A stretch of 64,000 bases of DNA from JACKII01 sp963807085 (GCA_963807085.1 CAWEBB010000022.1:124001-188000); one strand, 5' to 3'. Shown: positions 16,315 to 26,372, numbered from the stretch's first letter. Made by a program: numbers and translations. Notes: generated by a model not told the origin, from the sequence alone.

Positions 16315-17383
16315 TTGCCTTTGCGGCCTCCGCCCTGATCTGCTCCGGCGAGCCGAGCAATTGCCGGTCCAGGCCGATACGCTTGAACCAGTAGTGCAGG
16401 CCGAGATCATCGGTAAAGCCCATGCCGCCATGCACCTCGGTCGCGAAGCGCGCGACGAAGCGGCCGACTTCGGCCATGTGCGCCTTGGCGTGACAGGCCA
16501 TGCGGTGGGCGTCCGTACGCGGCAGGGCGGTTTGCGCGTGCACGGCGTACCAGACCAGCGCCTTCGCCGGCTCCAGCGCCGTGATCATATCGGCGAGGCT
16601 ATGCTTTACGCCCTGGAACGAGCCGATCACCCGGTCGAACTGCTCCCGCACCTTGGCATACTCCACGGCCTGGCTGAGCATGGCCTCCGCCGCGCCGACC
16701 TGGTCGGCGGCCAAGCCGACGCGGGCGAGACCGAGGGCGCGGGCAACCAGTGCCTCGCCGCCTGCGATAGGCTCGGCCTCCACCTGATCGAAGCGCAGTT
16801 CGGCGAGCATTCTGGTGCGGTCGATGCTGGTCATCGCTGTTTGGGCGAGGCCGTTTGCTTCCCGCCGCACCAGCCAAAGCTGGTCGCGCCCGCTGGCAAC
16901 GATGAACGCCTCCGCCGCGCCCGCATCCTGTACCATCAAGGACTTGCCCGCCAGCCGGCCGTTTTCCACCGAAACCCCCGCCCCGGCCCGCGCGCCGACG
17001 GCTTCCGTTAGTGCCAGGCCGATCTTGGCCTCGCCGCCGGCAATCCGCGGTAACCATTCGGCCGCCAGCGAGTTGGATGAGCTTTCGGCCAGCACCAGCG
17101 GCGCGACGAAGGCGGTGCCCAGATAGGGTGCGGGGGCCGTGAACCGACCCAGTTCCTCCAGCACGATGCCGGCATCGAACGCGCCCATGCCGAGGCCGCC
17201 ATGCTCTTCCGGTACCAGCACGCCCACGGCGCCGAGTTCGGTGAGGCCGGACCACAAATGCTCGTCATAGCCGGTGCCTTCCGCCGCCACTTCGCGCACC
17301 CGCTCCAGCGGTGAGCGTTGCGACAGCAGGCGGCGCAGTTGGTCCTGGAAGGCTTCTTGTTCCTGTGAAAGACCGAACCGCAT
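16304..17383 (-). CDS. Acyl-CoA dehydrogenase family protein (359 residues)
   Basis: This is a flavin-dependent acyl-CoA dehydrogenase-type protein. The N-terminal helical domain reads FGLSQEQEAFQDQLRRLLSQ. The middle strand domain is reduced, with IGLALTEAVGARAGAG in place of the usual FAD loop. The C-terminal domain has VREQFDRVIGSFQGVKHSLADM and EVHGGMGFTDDLGLHYWFKRI. Its start overlaps the stop of the 413-residue dehydrogenase by one base. Pairs of one standard and one divergent dehydrogenase often form a heteromer, as in steroid and cholate degradation; that is an inference here. Confidence 0.88.
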   Translation of the reverse strand: MRFGLSQEQEAFQDQLRRLLSQRSPLERVREVAAEGTGYDEHLWSGLTELGAVGVLVPEEHGGLGMGAFDAGIVLEELGRFTAPAPYLGTAFVAPLVLAESSSNSLAAEWLPRIAGGEAKIGLALTEAVGARAGAGVSVENGRLAGKSLMVQDAGAAEAFIVASGRDQLWLVRREANGLAQTAMTSIDRTRMLAELRFDQVEAEPIAGGEALVARALGLARVGLAADQVGAAEAMLSQAVEYAKVREQFDRVIGSFQGVKHSLADMITALEPAKALVWYAVHAQTALPRTDAHRMACHAKAHMAEVGRFVARFATEVHGGMGFTDDLGLHYWFKRIGLDRQLLGSPEQIRAEAAKAMAA

Positions 17384-18624
17384 CAGGCGCGCCCCGCAGG
17401 CGCCGCGCGCCCTCCCTGGCCGGCGGCCGGGATCACGGCCTTGGGCTCCCGCGGCAGACCGAGTCCGCGCTCGGCAATGATGTTGCGCTGAATGTTGGTG
17501 GAGCCGCCGCCAATGATCAGGCCGAGGTCGTGCATGTACCAGGCTTGCCAGGCACCCTCGTCGCGCAGATATTCGCCTTCCTCATAGAGCACGCCGAGTT
17601 CGCCCATGGCATCGATGGCGAGGGCGTCCAGTTCATGGTTCAGCACGGTGCCGTAATATTTGATGACGAGCTGGGCCATGCCGAAGTCGGTGCCGTCCAG
17701 GTCGGCGGAGATCAGGCGCATGAAGTTGAACTTCAGCGCCAGCACCTTTGCTTCCAACTGCATCAGCCGGTCGGCCAACAGCGGGTCGTCGATGGCGCGC
17801 CGGCCGTCCAGGGTCTCGCGCTTCATCAACTTCACCAGCCCCTCGAAACGGGCCATCGACTTATTCGGATCGCCGAGCCCGCCGCGCTCATGCTTCAGCG
17901 TGACGTTCGCCACCTTCCAACCCTCGCCGCGCTTGCCGACGATGTTGGTGGCCGGAATGCGAACATTGTCGAAGAACACCTGATTGAATTCGCTGCGTCC
18001 GGTCATCGTCTTGAGCGGCGAGACGGTGAGCCCGTCGGAGTGCACAGGGATCAACAGATAGCTGATGCCCCGGTGTTTCGGCGCATCGGGTTCGGTGCGC
18101 ACCAGACAGAACATCATGTCGGAGAAATGCGCGCCGCTGGTCCAGATCTTCTGGCCGTTGATGATCCATTCGTCGTCGGCCAGCTCGCCCTTGGTGCGCA
18201 GGCTGGCGAGGTCGGAGCCGCTGCCAGGTTCTGAATAGCCCTGGCACCACCATTCCTCGCCGGTGATCGCTTTCGGCACATAGCGCGCCTTTTGCGCCTC
18301 TGTCCCTGCTTCCAACAGCGTCGGCACCAGCATCATGACGCCGATCCCCGTCAACCCGGCCGAGACATTGGCAGCGTTGAACTCCTCGCCAATGATCATG
18401 TTTTCCAGGATATCGACTGGCGCGCCAAAGCCGCCATACTGGGATGGGATGTTGCGGGCGGCATAGCCATTGGCGATCAGGTGTTTTTGCCAGGCGAGCA
18501 CTCGGGCGCCGGTTTGCCGCGGTCGCGGATGGTAATGGCGGGCGGGGCGTCGGCGGTGTTTTGCGATGAAGGCGCGGATTTCTTCGCGGAAATCCAGATA
18601 GCGCTGGTCGAGGGATAGGTCCAT
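17383..18624 (-). CDS. Acyl-CoA dehydrogenase (413 residues)
   Basis: This is a standard-length acyl-CoA dehydrogenase. It has MDLSLDQRYLDFREEIRAFI at the N-terminus, the FAD-contacting loop WCQGYSEPGSGSDLASLRT, the strand WIINGQKIWTSGAHFSDMMF and the C-terminal EGEYLRDEGAWQAWYMHDLGLIIGGGSTNIQRNIIAERGLGLPR. The sequence is typical of the FadE-like group found in two-gene alpha2beta2 dehydrogenases. GGAG precedes the ATG at 18624. It is first in a two-gene operon with the 359-residue partner. The acyl substrate cannot be assigned. Confidence 0.91.
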   Translation of the reverse strand: MDLSLDQRYLDFREEIRAFIAKHRRRPARHYHPRPRQTGARVLAWQKHLIANGYAARNIPSQYGGFGAPVDILENMIIGEEFNAANVSAGLTGIGVMMLVPTLLEAGTEAQKARYVPKAITGEEWWCQGYSEPGSGSDLASLRTKGELADDEWIINGQKIWTSGAHFSDMMFCLVRTEPDAPKHRGISYLLIPVHSDGLTVSPLKTMTGRSEFNQVFFDNVRIPATNIVGKRGEGWKVANVTLKHERGGLGDPNKSMARFEGLVKLMKRETLDGRRAIDDPLLADRLMQLEAKVLALKFNFMRLISADLDGTDFGMAQLVIKYYGTVLNHELDALAIDAMGELGVLYEEGEYLRDEGAWQAWYMHDLGLIIGGGSTNIQRNIIAERGLGLPREPKAVIPAAGQGGRAAPAGRA

Positions 18625-18828
18625 CGGGGGGGCTCCTCAAACAAGGTGATGCAGCCAGTGTAGGCGAGGTGGCGTTAGCGGCAAGCAATCTCTGTCTGTT
18701 GCCAACCGCGCCGTCTGGTTTCCTACCGCATTGTCCCGAGAAGTGGCAGACAGACGGCAATGGGAAAAAAGGCCTATTTCCAAATCGATTTGCCGCTGCC
18801 GGGCAGGCCGAGTTCCTTCCAGCGGGTG

Positions 18829-20310
18829 CTAGACCTTATCGATCACCGTCGTCGTCCATGCGGATCGGACGCCCCATTCGCGGTTGGTCTCGCCCGGCCA
18901 TTTGTCGGTGGCGTCCAGCCCGATCTTGAGCCCAAGCCGCTGACGGGCGAGGCGAAATCCAGATAGTCGATGGGCGTGTTCTCGATCAGGGTGATGTCGC
19001 GCGCCGGGTCCATGCGGGTGGAAATCGCCCAGATCACGTCCTTCCAGTCGCGGGCGTTGATGTCCGCGTCCACCACGATCACCCACTTGGTGTACATGAA
19101 CTGGCGCAGGTACGACCAGACGCCCATCATCACCCGCTTGGCGTGCCCGGCATAGGCCTTTTTCATGGAAACCACCGCGACCCGGTAGGAGCAGCCTTCC
19201 GGCGGCAGCCAGAAATCGACGATCTCCGGAAACTGCTGCTGCAGCAGCGGGATGAACACCTCGTTCAGCGCCTCGCCCAGCACGCTCGGCTCGTCGGGCG
19301 GGCGGCCGGTGAAGGTGGAGAGGTAGATCGGGTGCTTGCGCATGGTGATGGCGCTGATGGTGAAGACCGGGAAGCGCTCGACCGGATTATAGTAGCCGGT
19401 GTGGTCGCCATAGGGGCCTTCGTCGCCGATAGTCGGTCGAGCGAGACATGCCCCTCCAGCACGATTTCCGCCGTCGCGGGCACCTTCAGCGGCACGGTCT
19501 TGCAGTCGACCAGATCGACCTTGGCGTTCCGCAACAGCCCCGCGAACTGCATATTCCGACTGAGCGTATCCGGCACCGGCGTCACCGCGGCCAGGATGGT
19601 GCCGGGGTCCGCGCCGATCACCACGGCGGCGGGCAGCGGCTCCGGCTTCTCGTCTTTTCCTGGGCGCTCTGCGCCTGGCCCCACCGCGCATGATGCTGGG
19701 CGCCGCCCCGATGCTTCAGCCAGCGCATCAGCGTGGTGTTCTTACCCGTCACCTGCATCCGGTAGATGCCGAGATTGTAATCATCCTCCTTTCGCTTGCC
19801 CGGTCCCTTGGTCACCACCAATGGCCAGGTGATCAGCGGCGCGGGCTCGCCCGGCCAGCAGGTCTGGATGGGCAAGGCTGAGAGGTCGATTTGGTCGCCC
19901 TTAAGCACCACCTCCTGCACCGGCGCACTCGACACGGTGCGGGGCTTCATGGTCATGACGGTCTTGAGCAGGGGCAGCATGCCCATCGCCTCCCGCCAGC
20001 CGCCGGGCGGCTCTGGTTGGCGCAGGAACGCCAGGGTCTCGCCCACCTCGCGCAGTTGCGAAGGCTCCCGCTCCATGCCCCACGCGACGCGCTCGACGGT
20101 GCCGAACAGGTTGGCCAGCACCGGCATGGCGTAGGGTGAGCCGTCGTCCCGGCGCACGTTCTCGAACAGCACCGCCGGCCCCTGCTCGGCCAACAGTCGG
20201 GTTTGAATTTCCGTGATCTCCAAATTCGGCGAGACCGGGGCGGATACACGGCTGAGGCGACCACGCTTTTCCAGCCGGTCCATGAATTCGCGTAAGGAGG
20301 TGTAGGCCAT
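18829..20310 (-). CDS. ubiD: UbiD-family decarboxylase (three frameshifts)
   Basis: UbiD uses prenylated FMN to decarboxylate aromatic acids; in ubiquinone synthesis the substrate is 4-hydroxy-3-polyprenylbenzoate. The parts read in order: LREFMDRLEKRGRLSRVSAP; PVLANLFGTVERVAWGM; QTCWPGEPAPLITWPLVVTKGP; NLGIYRMQVTGKNTTLMRWLKHRGGA; then in a second frame IGADPGTILAAVTPVPDTLS; in a third GPYGDHTGYYNPVERFPVF and PEIVDFWLPPEGCSYR; and in the last KIGLDATDKWPGETNREWG. Each change (near 19656, 19435 and 18929) is cured by adding one base to a short run, giving about 494 residues, close to E. coli UbiD (497). Errors in the sequence are likelier than decay. Confidence 0.85.
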
Positions 20311-20389
20311 GGAAAAACTCGCGCTTGCTGATCTCGGGCTTGGGCATCTGGGGGTTGGCACGGGTGGCAATTTCTGGCTTGGATAGGCC

Positions 20390-21112
20390 ATGATCAGCCC
20401 GATCGAAAGAGCCCTGACCTATCCCTACACCGTGCCCGGCGAATCCTACCTTTTCGCAGGAGGCCAGGCGCAGGCCTATCAACCTCCGTCGGCCATGCCG
20501 GAGCGGCGGATACCGATCATCGGCTACGGCTCCAACCGCTCGCCCGAACAGTTGGCGCGGAAATTCCCGGAGCCCGGCCAGCAGATCCCGGTCGAGGCCG
20601 CCTGGCTCGCCGACTTCGACGTGGTCTATTCCGCCCGGATCAGCGGCTATGCCGCCATCCCCGCGACCGTCGCGCATTGTCCCGGCTGTCGCCTGCCGGT
20701 GATGCTGACCTGGCTCAGCCTGGAGCAACTGCCCGTTATGCACCGCAGCGAAGGTGTGGGCGTCGCCTACGACTTCGGCGTGCTGGAGGTTCCGGTGCTG
20801 GGTGAGCATAGCGGCAGGCTGGCACGCGCCTTCATCTATGTGAACCGGACCGGAGCCTATGCGCCCGATGGCGAGCCGGTGCCGCTGGTGGAGATCACAA
20901 GCGAAGGCCGCCGCTGGCGGGGCGCCGGGCAGCACGACATGCAGCGGTCATTGGCGCTGTCGTTGCAGGCAGGCAGCACCGCCGAAGCCTTTGTCGAGGC
21001 CAATGTCGCCAACGGGGAGCAGCGCCTTCTGCACTCGCGCCGGATGGCGGAGACCGCGGTTGAGTGGCAGCATGGCGCCTTCCGCCCGCTTTCGCCCGAG
21101 GACAAGCTTTGA
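20390..21112 (+). CDS. Conserved protein with a gamma-glutamylcyclotransferase-like start
   Basis: The 240-residue protein is not one I recognise by name. Residues around 42-60 read IPIIGYGSNRSPEQLARKF, similar to the YGSN substrate loop of gamma-glutamylcyclotransferase-fold proteins. A glutamate in VMHRSEGVGVAYDFG lies roughly where that fold keeps its catalytic acid. There is no signal peptide or membrane segment. Its stop overlaps the start of the N-formylglutamate amidohydrolase-like gene by one base, so the two are probably coupled and could both act on glutamyl compounds. That link is an inference. Confidence 0.72.
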   Translation: MISPIERALTYPYTVPGESYLFAGGQAQAYQPPSAMPERRIPIIGYGSNRSPEQLARKFPEPGQQIPVEAAWLADFDVVYSARISGYAAIPATVAHCPGCRLPVMLTWLSLEQLPVMHRSEGVGVAYDFGVLEVPVLGEHSGRLARAFIYVNRTGAYAPDGEPVPLVEITSEGRRWRGAGQHDMQRSLALSLQAGSTAEAFVEANVANGEQRLLHSRRMAETAVEWQHGAFRPLSPEDKL

Positions 21113-21888
21113 TGCGCGCCGCCCTACTTTCGCCCGCCGACCCGCCGGCCTTTTCCGTCATTAACGGCGCGGCCGAAACGCCCATCCTGTTCGTCTGCGA
21201 GCATGCGGGCAACGCGGTGCCGGCGGCGCTGAACGGGCTCGGCATTGGCGCGCAAGACCTGAACGACCATATCGGCTGGGATATCGGCGCCGCCGGGGTG
21301 ACCCGGCATCTGGCGTCGATGTTCGGTGCGACCGCTGTTCTCGCGACCTATTCCCGCCTGGTGATCGATGCGAACCGGCCATTGGCTCATTGCACGTCGG
21401 TGCCGGAGGAAAGCGACGGCCGGCCGATACCCGCCAATGCCGGCCTTTCGCCGGAAGGCCGCCGCGCCCGGCAGGAAGCCTGCTTCTGGCCGTTTCATCG
21501 CGTGGTCGCGCACCACCGGGTCCGCCTGAGCCGTATGCAAGAGCCCGTGCTGGTGTTCGTGCACAGTTTCACCCCGCAAATGGCCGACGGCTGGCAGCGC
21601 CCCTGGGAGATCGGCATCCTGTGGGACCAGGATCCGCGCCTGGCGCAACCGATGCTGGAGCATTTGCGCGGTGTGCTGGGCGACAAGGTCGGCGACAACC
21701 AACCCTATCCGGGCGGCGACGATACCGGTTACAGCGCCGAGGTCCATGCGAAGGAAACCGGGCTGCCGCACATCATGCTGGAGGTGCGCAACGACCTGAT
21801 CCGCGACGAGGCAGGCCAGCGGCACTGGGCCGGCGTGTTGGCAGAAGCGCTGCGGGTTTGCCCGGATGTGCGGCGAGTGACGGCCTGA
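21112..21888 (+). CDS. N-formylglutamate amidohydrolase family protein
   Basis: The family hydrolyses N-formylglutamate (last step of one histidine pathway) or similar N-acyl amino acids. The 258-residue product shows FVCEHAGNAVPAAL with the zinc-binding E/H pair, DHIGWDIGAAGVTRHLA, YSRLVIDANRP, FVHSFTPQMADGWQRPWEIG and LPHIMLEVRNDLI. These are all family landmarks. The ATG overlaps the previous stop. No other histidine-use genes are present, so the true substrate may differ. Confidence 0.87.
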   Translation: MRAALLSPADPPAFSVINGAAETPILFVCEHAGNAVPAALNGLGIGAQDLNDHIGWDIGAAGVTRHLASMFGATAVLATYSRLVIDANRPLAHCTSVPEESDGRPIPANAGLSPEGRRARQEACFWPFHRVVAHHRVRLSRMQEPVLVFVHSFTPQMADGWQRPWEIGILWDQDPRLAQPMLEHLRGVLGDKVGDNQPYPGGDDTGYSAEVHAKETGLPHIMLEVRNDLIRDEAGQRHWAGVLAEALRVCPDVRRVTA

Positions 21889-21973
21889 CCCTATCGCCAT
21901 TCGGCGCGGCAGCGCTTAGGATACGGCCTTAGGGCATCGGCTAATACAGAGAACAACCAGGAGCAAACTTCCC

Positions 21974-22825
21974 ATGGGAAAACTGAGCGGGCGCACCGCC
22001 GTCGTCACCGGCGCCAGCCGGGGCATCGGCCAGTACATCGCCGAACTGTTCGCGAGCGAGGGCGCGCGCGTCGTCTGCACGGCGCGCACCCTGAACGAGG
22101 GCGACCACAAAATGCTGGAAGGCTCGCTATCGCGCACGGTCGAAGGCATCAAGGAAAAGGGGGGGGAAGCAGTCGCGATCACCTCCGACGTCAGCATCGA
22201 AGAAAGCTGCGAAGAGCTGATCGCCAAGGCGCGCGAGGCGTTCGGGCCGGTGACGGTGCTGGTGAACAACGCGGCCCTGAACTATTACCTGCCGACCGAA
22301 ACCTATCCCACCAACCGCTGGCTGCGCTGCTTCGCGATCAACGTGCATGCCCCCTTTATCCTGTCCAAGCTGGTGCTGCCCGACATGAAGGAGCAGGGCG
22401 TCGGCGCGATCGTCAATGTCAGTTCCGGCGCCGCCATCGGGCCGGGCCGCGGCCCCTATGCCGACCATACGGTGCGGGGTGGCGTCATGTATGGCGCGAC
22501 CAAGGCCGCGCTGGAACGCTTCACCCAAGGGCTGGCGCAGGAGGTGGCGCAATACGGCAACATCGCAGTCACCGCCTACTCGCCAAGCCAGGTGGTGCCG
22601 ACGCCGGGCACCGTCCACCACAAGCTGGTTTCCGGCATGGACGATCCGAAGGGCGAGCACCCGTCGATCATGGCGAAGGCGGCGTTGCTGCTGGCAAGCG
22701 AACCGGCGGCCACGATCAATGGCCGGGTCTGCTATAGCCAGGAGATCCTGAGCGAATTCGGCTGGCTGGAAGACGCCAAGGGCCGCGGGGTTACCTCGCC
22801 CGGCAGCGGCTACTCGCAGATCTAA
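21974..22825 (+). CDS. Short-chain dehydrogenase/reductase (SDR)
   Basis: This is a classical-type NAD(P)-dependent SDR of 283 residues. The cofactor loop is TGASRGIG near residues 12-19. NNAALNYY follows, then NVSSGAA with the active serine and YGATKAALERF with the catalytic Tyr-x-x-x-Lys. AGGAG precedes the ATG. It begins a short plus-strand run with the DUF4149 and SCO genes. The substrate is unknown. Confidence 0.9.
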   Translation: MGKLSGRTAVVTGASRGIGQYIAELFASEGARVVCTARTLNEGDHKMLEGSLSRTVEGIKEKGGEAVAITSDVSIEESCEELIAKAREAFGPVTVLVNNAALNYYLPTETYPTNRWLRCFAINVHAPFILSKLVLPDMKEQGVGAIVNVSSGAAIGPGRGPYADHTVRGGVMYGATKAALERFTQGLAQEVAQYGNIAVTAYSPSQVVPTPGTVHHKLVSGMDDPKGEHPSIMAKAALLLASEPAATINGRVCYSQEILSEFGWLEDAKGRGVTSPGSGYSQI

Positions 22826-22837
22826 AAAGGGTACTCG

Positions 22838-23260
22838 ATGGAGCCTGTACTTTTGGCGGTGGTGAATGTCGCCGCCGCGCTGCTGTTTGGCGGCATGTTC
22901 GCCTTTGCCGGTTTCTTCGCACCGATGGCGTTTTCGCGGCTGCCGGAAGGTCATTCCGGGCCGTTCATCCAGGGCATCTTCCCGACCTATTACATCGCGG
23001 GAACGGTGATCGCCGCGATTGGCGCATTCGCGGCGCTGCCGGTGCGCCGGCCGGAGGCGATCGTGCTCTGGCTGGTGGCGCTGGGCTTTCTGTTCAGCCG
23101 CTATTATCTGATGCCGAGAACCGTCAAGGCGCGGGCGGAGCGCGAACGGGGCCTGCCGGGCGCCGCCGAAAAATTCGCAGACCTGCACAAGCGGGCAGCA
23201 TTCATGAACATGGTGCAACTGGTCTGCTGTCTGGTCGTGCTGGTGCGGGTCGCTCTTTAG
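22838..23260 (+). CDS. DUF4149-type membrane protein
   Basis: This is a 140-residue protein with four hydrophobic segments: about 5-27, 48-66, 72-88 and 122-139. The look is that of DUF4149 proteins: LLFGGMFAFAGFFAPMAF early and RYYLMPRTVKARAERERG between helices 3 and 4, then FADLHKRAAFMNMVQLV. No function is known for the family. It starts 12 bases after the SDR stop, which suggests shared transcription. Confidence 0.8.
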   Translation: MEPVLLAVVNVAAALLFGGMFAFAGFFAPMAFSRLPEGHSGPFIQGIFPTYYIAGTVIAAIGAFAALPVRRPEAIVLWLVALGFLFSRYYLMPRTVKARAERERGLPGAAEKFADLHKRAAFMNMVQLVCCLVVLVRVAL

Positions 23261-23363
23261 CGCACGGGTTCCGCCAAGCGACTTCCCGTCCGGTGCACAT
23301 CGTGGCCGGCAATGCCTATCTCCGCCGTTAAGCTTTTCCCCGACTTCGATAGTGGATACCGCA

Positions 23364-23975
23364 ATGGCCCAAAAACCCCTTCCCTGGAACAAAATCGCGC
23401 TGGCCTTGGCCATTGTGTTCACGCTGTTGGTCGCGGGCCTTGTCGGCTATGCCATGAACCGCTCGTTCAACGAAAGCAGCGTCGTCGGCAGCGGCGAGGC
23501 GTTGGTGGGCGGTCCGTTCGAACTGACCAACCAGAACGGCGAGACGGTAACCGACAAGGACTTTCGCGGGCAGAACCTGCTGATCTATTTCGGCTTCACC
23601 TTCTGCCCCGATGTCTGCCCGACCGAACTGGCAAAGATCGCGGCGGCCGTGGACATGTTGCCGTCCGATGCGAACGTGACGCCCGTCTTCATCACCATCG
23701 ACCCGGAGAGGGACGGCGTGGAAGAGGTGAAGGCCTATGTAGAAGCGTTCGATCCCGAAATGGTTGGCCTGACCGGCACGCCCGAGCAGATCGAGGCGGT
23801 CGCCAAGGAGTATCGGGTGTATTACGCCAAAAGTACGGGCAGCGACAATACCGACTATCTGATGGATCATTCCTCGATCATCTATTTCATGGGAGAGGAC
23901 GGCAAGTTCATCGCCCATTTCACCATCGGATCCACCGCGGAGAATATAGCGGCGCGGGTTCGGCAGGAATTGTAG
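23364..23975 (+). CDS. SCO1/SenC family copper chaperone-like protein
   Basis: SCO proteins help build the CuA centre of cytochrome c oxidase and sit in the membrane facing the periplasm. This 203-residue product has one N-terminal membrane anchor (IALALAIVFTLLVAGLVGYAM) and a thioredoxin-like domain. The copper-binding CPDVCP lies in YFGFTFCPDVCPTELAKI, and the distal histidine in YLMDHSSIIYFMG. I prefer the ATG at 23364 over a GTG at 23352. No oxidase genes are near. Confidence 0.92.
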   Translation: MAQKPLPWNKIALALAIVFTLLVAGLVGYAMNRSFNESSVVGSGEALVGGPFELTNQNGETVTDKDFRGQNLLIYFGFTFCPDVCPTELAKIAAAVDMLPSDANVTPVFITIDPERDGVEEVKAYVEAFDPEMVGLTGTPEQIEAVAKEYRVYYAKSTGSDNTDYLMDHSSIIYFMGEDGKFIAHFTIGSTAENIAARVRQEL

Positions 23976-24052
23976 GACAGGTAGCGCCTGCCGGCGGAGC
24001 AACGTATGGTTTGCCTCCTGCACGAACTGCGCTCGCCTAAAGGTCACCCCCT

Positions 24053-25411
24053 ATGCCTTCTTCGATGATCACCGACCAGTCGCCCGTCCGCTTTTCGGAC
24101 CCTCTGCCGGGTGAGGCGGATGTGGTGGTGATCGGCGCGGGCGTGGCGGGCACGGCGACCGCCTATTTCCTCGCCAAACACGGAGCGCGGGTAGTGCTGT
24201 GCGAAAAGGGCCGTGTCGCGGGCGAGCAATCCAGCCGCAACTGGGGCTGGGTGCGTCAGCAGGGCCGCGACTGGGCGGAACTGCCAATCATGATGGAAAG
24301 CAACCGCATCTGGCGGCGTTTGGCCGAAGATACCGGCGAGGCGGATCTGGCATTCACGGAAACCGGATGCCTCTATCTGGCTGATAGCGACGAGGCGATG
24401 GCCAAGCACCTTGAATGGTATGAGGTCGCCGTGCAGCACCAACTCGGCACGCGGCTGCTGACAAAAGAGGAGATCGCGCGCGACCACCCGAATATTGCGC
24501 CCGCCCCCGGCAAGCAATGGCAGGGCGGCATGCTCACGCCAACCGACGGCAAGGGCGAGCCCTTCGTCGCGGTGCCTGCGCTAGCCCGCGCTGCCCAACG
24601 CGAGGGCGCAGCGATCATCGAAAACTGTGCCGTCCGCACGTTGGATACGGAGGGCGGCAAGGTCGCGGGCGTCGTGACGGAAAAGGGCCGGGTGAAGGCG
24701 CGCCAGGTGGTGCTGTGCGGCGGTGCGTGGAGCACCTTCTTTGCCGCCAATGCCGGCCTGTCACTGCCGCAACTGGCGGTGCGCTCGACCGTGGCGCGGA
24801 CGGAAGAAGCGCCGCACGCCTATGGCCCGAACATTTCGACGCCGGGCCTGACCATGCGGCGGCGGTCTGACGGCGGCTATACCGTCACCAGCGGCGACCT
24901 GGCGGAGCATTTCATCTCGCCGAATTCGTTCCGCTGGCTGGGCAAGTACCGCAAACTGCTGCAGAAATCCGCGAAAGATGTAAAGCTGATCCCGATGGCG
25001 CCAAAGGGCTATCCGGGCGCCTGGGGCAATCCCAGCAAGTGGCGGGAGGATCAGGAAAGCCCGTTCGAGCGCCAGCGCGTCCTCAACCCCGACCCCTCGC
25101 CAGTGGTGGTAAAGCGCATCGAGGAGCGCCTGCCGCAGCGCTTCCCCGACCTGGCCGGCACGAAACTTGCCGAGGCCTGGGCGGGCATGATCGACGTCAC
25201 GCCCGACGCCGTGCCCTATCTGGGCGAGGACGACCGCATGCCCGGGCTGTATTACGCCACCGGCCTTAGCGGGCACGGCTTCGGCATCGGTCCCGCCGTC
25301 GGGCGGATCATGGCGGACCTAGTGCTGGGCCGGCCGAGCGGGCACGACCTGAACCGTTTCCGCACCGGCCGTTTCTTCGACGGCAGCGAGATCGTGCCTG
25401 GCCCTTACTGA
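24053..25411 (+). CDS. FAD-dependent oxidoreductase, DAO (D-amino-acid/glycine oxidase-like) family
   Basis: The 452-residue product has the ADP-binding fold DVVVIGAGVAGTATAYFLAKHGA at about 23-45, followed by EQSSRNWGWVRQQGRD, a landmark of DadA-like and related amine-oxidising proteins. The C-terminal FAD contact reads YYATGLSGHGFGIGPAVGRIMADLV. It lacks a signal peptide. The WGWVRQQ signature is shared with enzymes oxidising amino acids or secondary amines; which one is unknown. It is the last plus-strand gene before the convergent TauD-type gene. Confidence 0.88.
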   Translation: MPSSMITDQSPVRFSDPLPGEADVVVIGAGVAGTATAYFLAKHGARVVLCEKGRVAGEQSSRNWGWVRQQGRDWAELPIMMESNRIWRRLAEDTGEADLAFTETGCLYLADSDEAMAKHLEWYEVAVQHQLGTRLLTKEEIARDHPNIAPAPGKQWQGGMLTPTDGKGEPFVAVPALARAAQREGAAIIENCAVRTLDTEGGKVAGVVTEKGRVKARQVVLCGGAWSTFFAANAGLSLPQLAVRSTVARTEEAPHAYGPNISTPGLTMRRRSDGGYTVTSGDLAEHFISPNSFRWLGKYRKLLQKSAKDVKLIPMAPKGYPGAWGNPSKWREDQESPFERQRVLNPDPSPVVVKRIEERLPQRFPDLAGTKLAEAWAGMIDVTPDAVPYLGEDDRMPGLYYATGLSGHGFGIGPAVGRIMADLVLGRPSGHDLNRFRTGRFFDGSEIVPGPY

Positions 25412-25424
25412 GAGCCGTCGCCGG

Positions 25425-26372
25425 TTATTCCGCCGCTGCCCGCAGCTTCAGTTCCTCGCCGACCGAGAGAATGGGTGCGCCTTGCAGGCTGGTGGACTTG
25501 CGGCCATCGATCCCCACCGGTACATCGCCGACCAGGGTAATACGGTATAGCTGCCGGTCGAAGTCGCTTTGAAAAATGTCGTTAGGCGCCAGATGCGAGG
25601 TTGAGCGGTTGTCCCACATGGCGATGTCGCCCGGATTCCACTTGAAGCGCACGGTGAATTCCGGGCGTACCGTGTGCTCCCAGAGGAACTCCAGCATCGT
25701 CTGGCTTTCGGTGGGGCTCATGCCGGCGATGGATTTCAGGAAAGAGGGGCTGATGAACAGCAGCCGCTCGCCGGTTTCCGGATGTACCCGCACCAGCGCG
25801 TGCTCGCTTTCCATGGTGCGGCGGCGCACGCTCTCGTCATAGGCGCTGTCCTTGCCGGCACTGGCGGGCGGCTCGAACCGGTGGATGCCGCGCAGGCCGT
25901 CGACGATGCCGCGGAAGGTCTCGGAGAGGCCGTCATAGGCCGCGCCCAGATTGGTCCAGAACGTGTCGCCGCCATAAGGGGGGATGGTCACGCCGCGCAG
26001 GATCGAGGCCTTGGGTGGATTGATCGCCGCCGTGATATCGGTATGCCAACCGGTCCAGGGGCGTTGCATCTTAGCCGACCGGTGGGTCTGCGCCGTGCGG
26101 AACTTGGCGACGGAGTAGATTTCCGGGTAGTCCGGATCGTGGCCAAAAACGGCGTGGCCGATGGTCGGCTCGCCCATCTGCCGGGCAAAGTCGACATGTC
26201 CCGCATGGTCCAGGTTCTGGCCGCGGAAAAACACGACCTTCCATTTCAGGAAGGCGTCATAGACAGCGTCTTTGATGGCGGGCGCCATCGGCTTCGAAAG
26301 ATCGACGCCGCGGATCTCCGCGCCGATATGCAGTGTCAAGGGGACGATTTCGAGATTGGCCGTGTCGGTCAT
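25425..26372 (-). CDS. TauD/TfdA-family 2-oxoglutarate-dependent dioxygenase
   Basis: This is a non-haem iron dioxygenase of 315 residues. The iron ligands fit WHTD (first His and Asp, in RPWTGWHTDITA) and the later histidine in DNRSTSHLAPND. The start of the fold is IVPLTLHIGAEIRGVDLSKP, and VVFFRGQ follows as in the family. Known members attack taurine, alkylsulfates or 2,4-D; the substrate here is open. A strong ribosome site (GGAGGACAACC before the ATG) is present. The sulfatase gene upstream on the same strand, 113 bases away, makes a sulfur-scavenging role possible. Confidence 0.9.
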   Translation of the reverse strand: MTDTANLEIVPLTLHIGAEIRGVDLSKPMAPAIKDAVYDAFLKWKVVFFRGQNLDHAGHVDFARQMGEPTIGHAVFGHDPDYPEIYSVAKFRTAQTHRSAKMQRPWTGWHTDITAAINPPKASILRGVTIPPYGGDTFWTNLGAAYDGLSETFRGIVDGLRGIHRFEPPASAGKDSAYDESVRRRTMESEHALVRVHPETGERLLFISPSFLKSIAGMSPTESQTMLEFLWEHTVRPEFTVRFKWNPGDIAMWDNRSTSHLAPNDIFQSDFDRQLYRITLVGDVPVGIDGRKSTSLQGAPILSVGEELKLRAAAE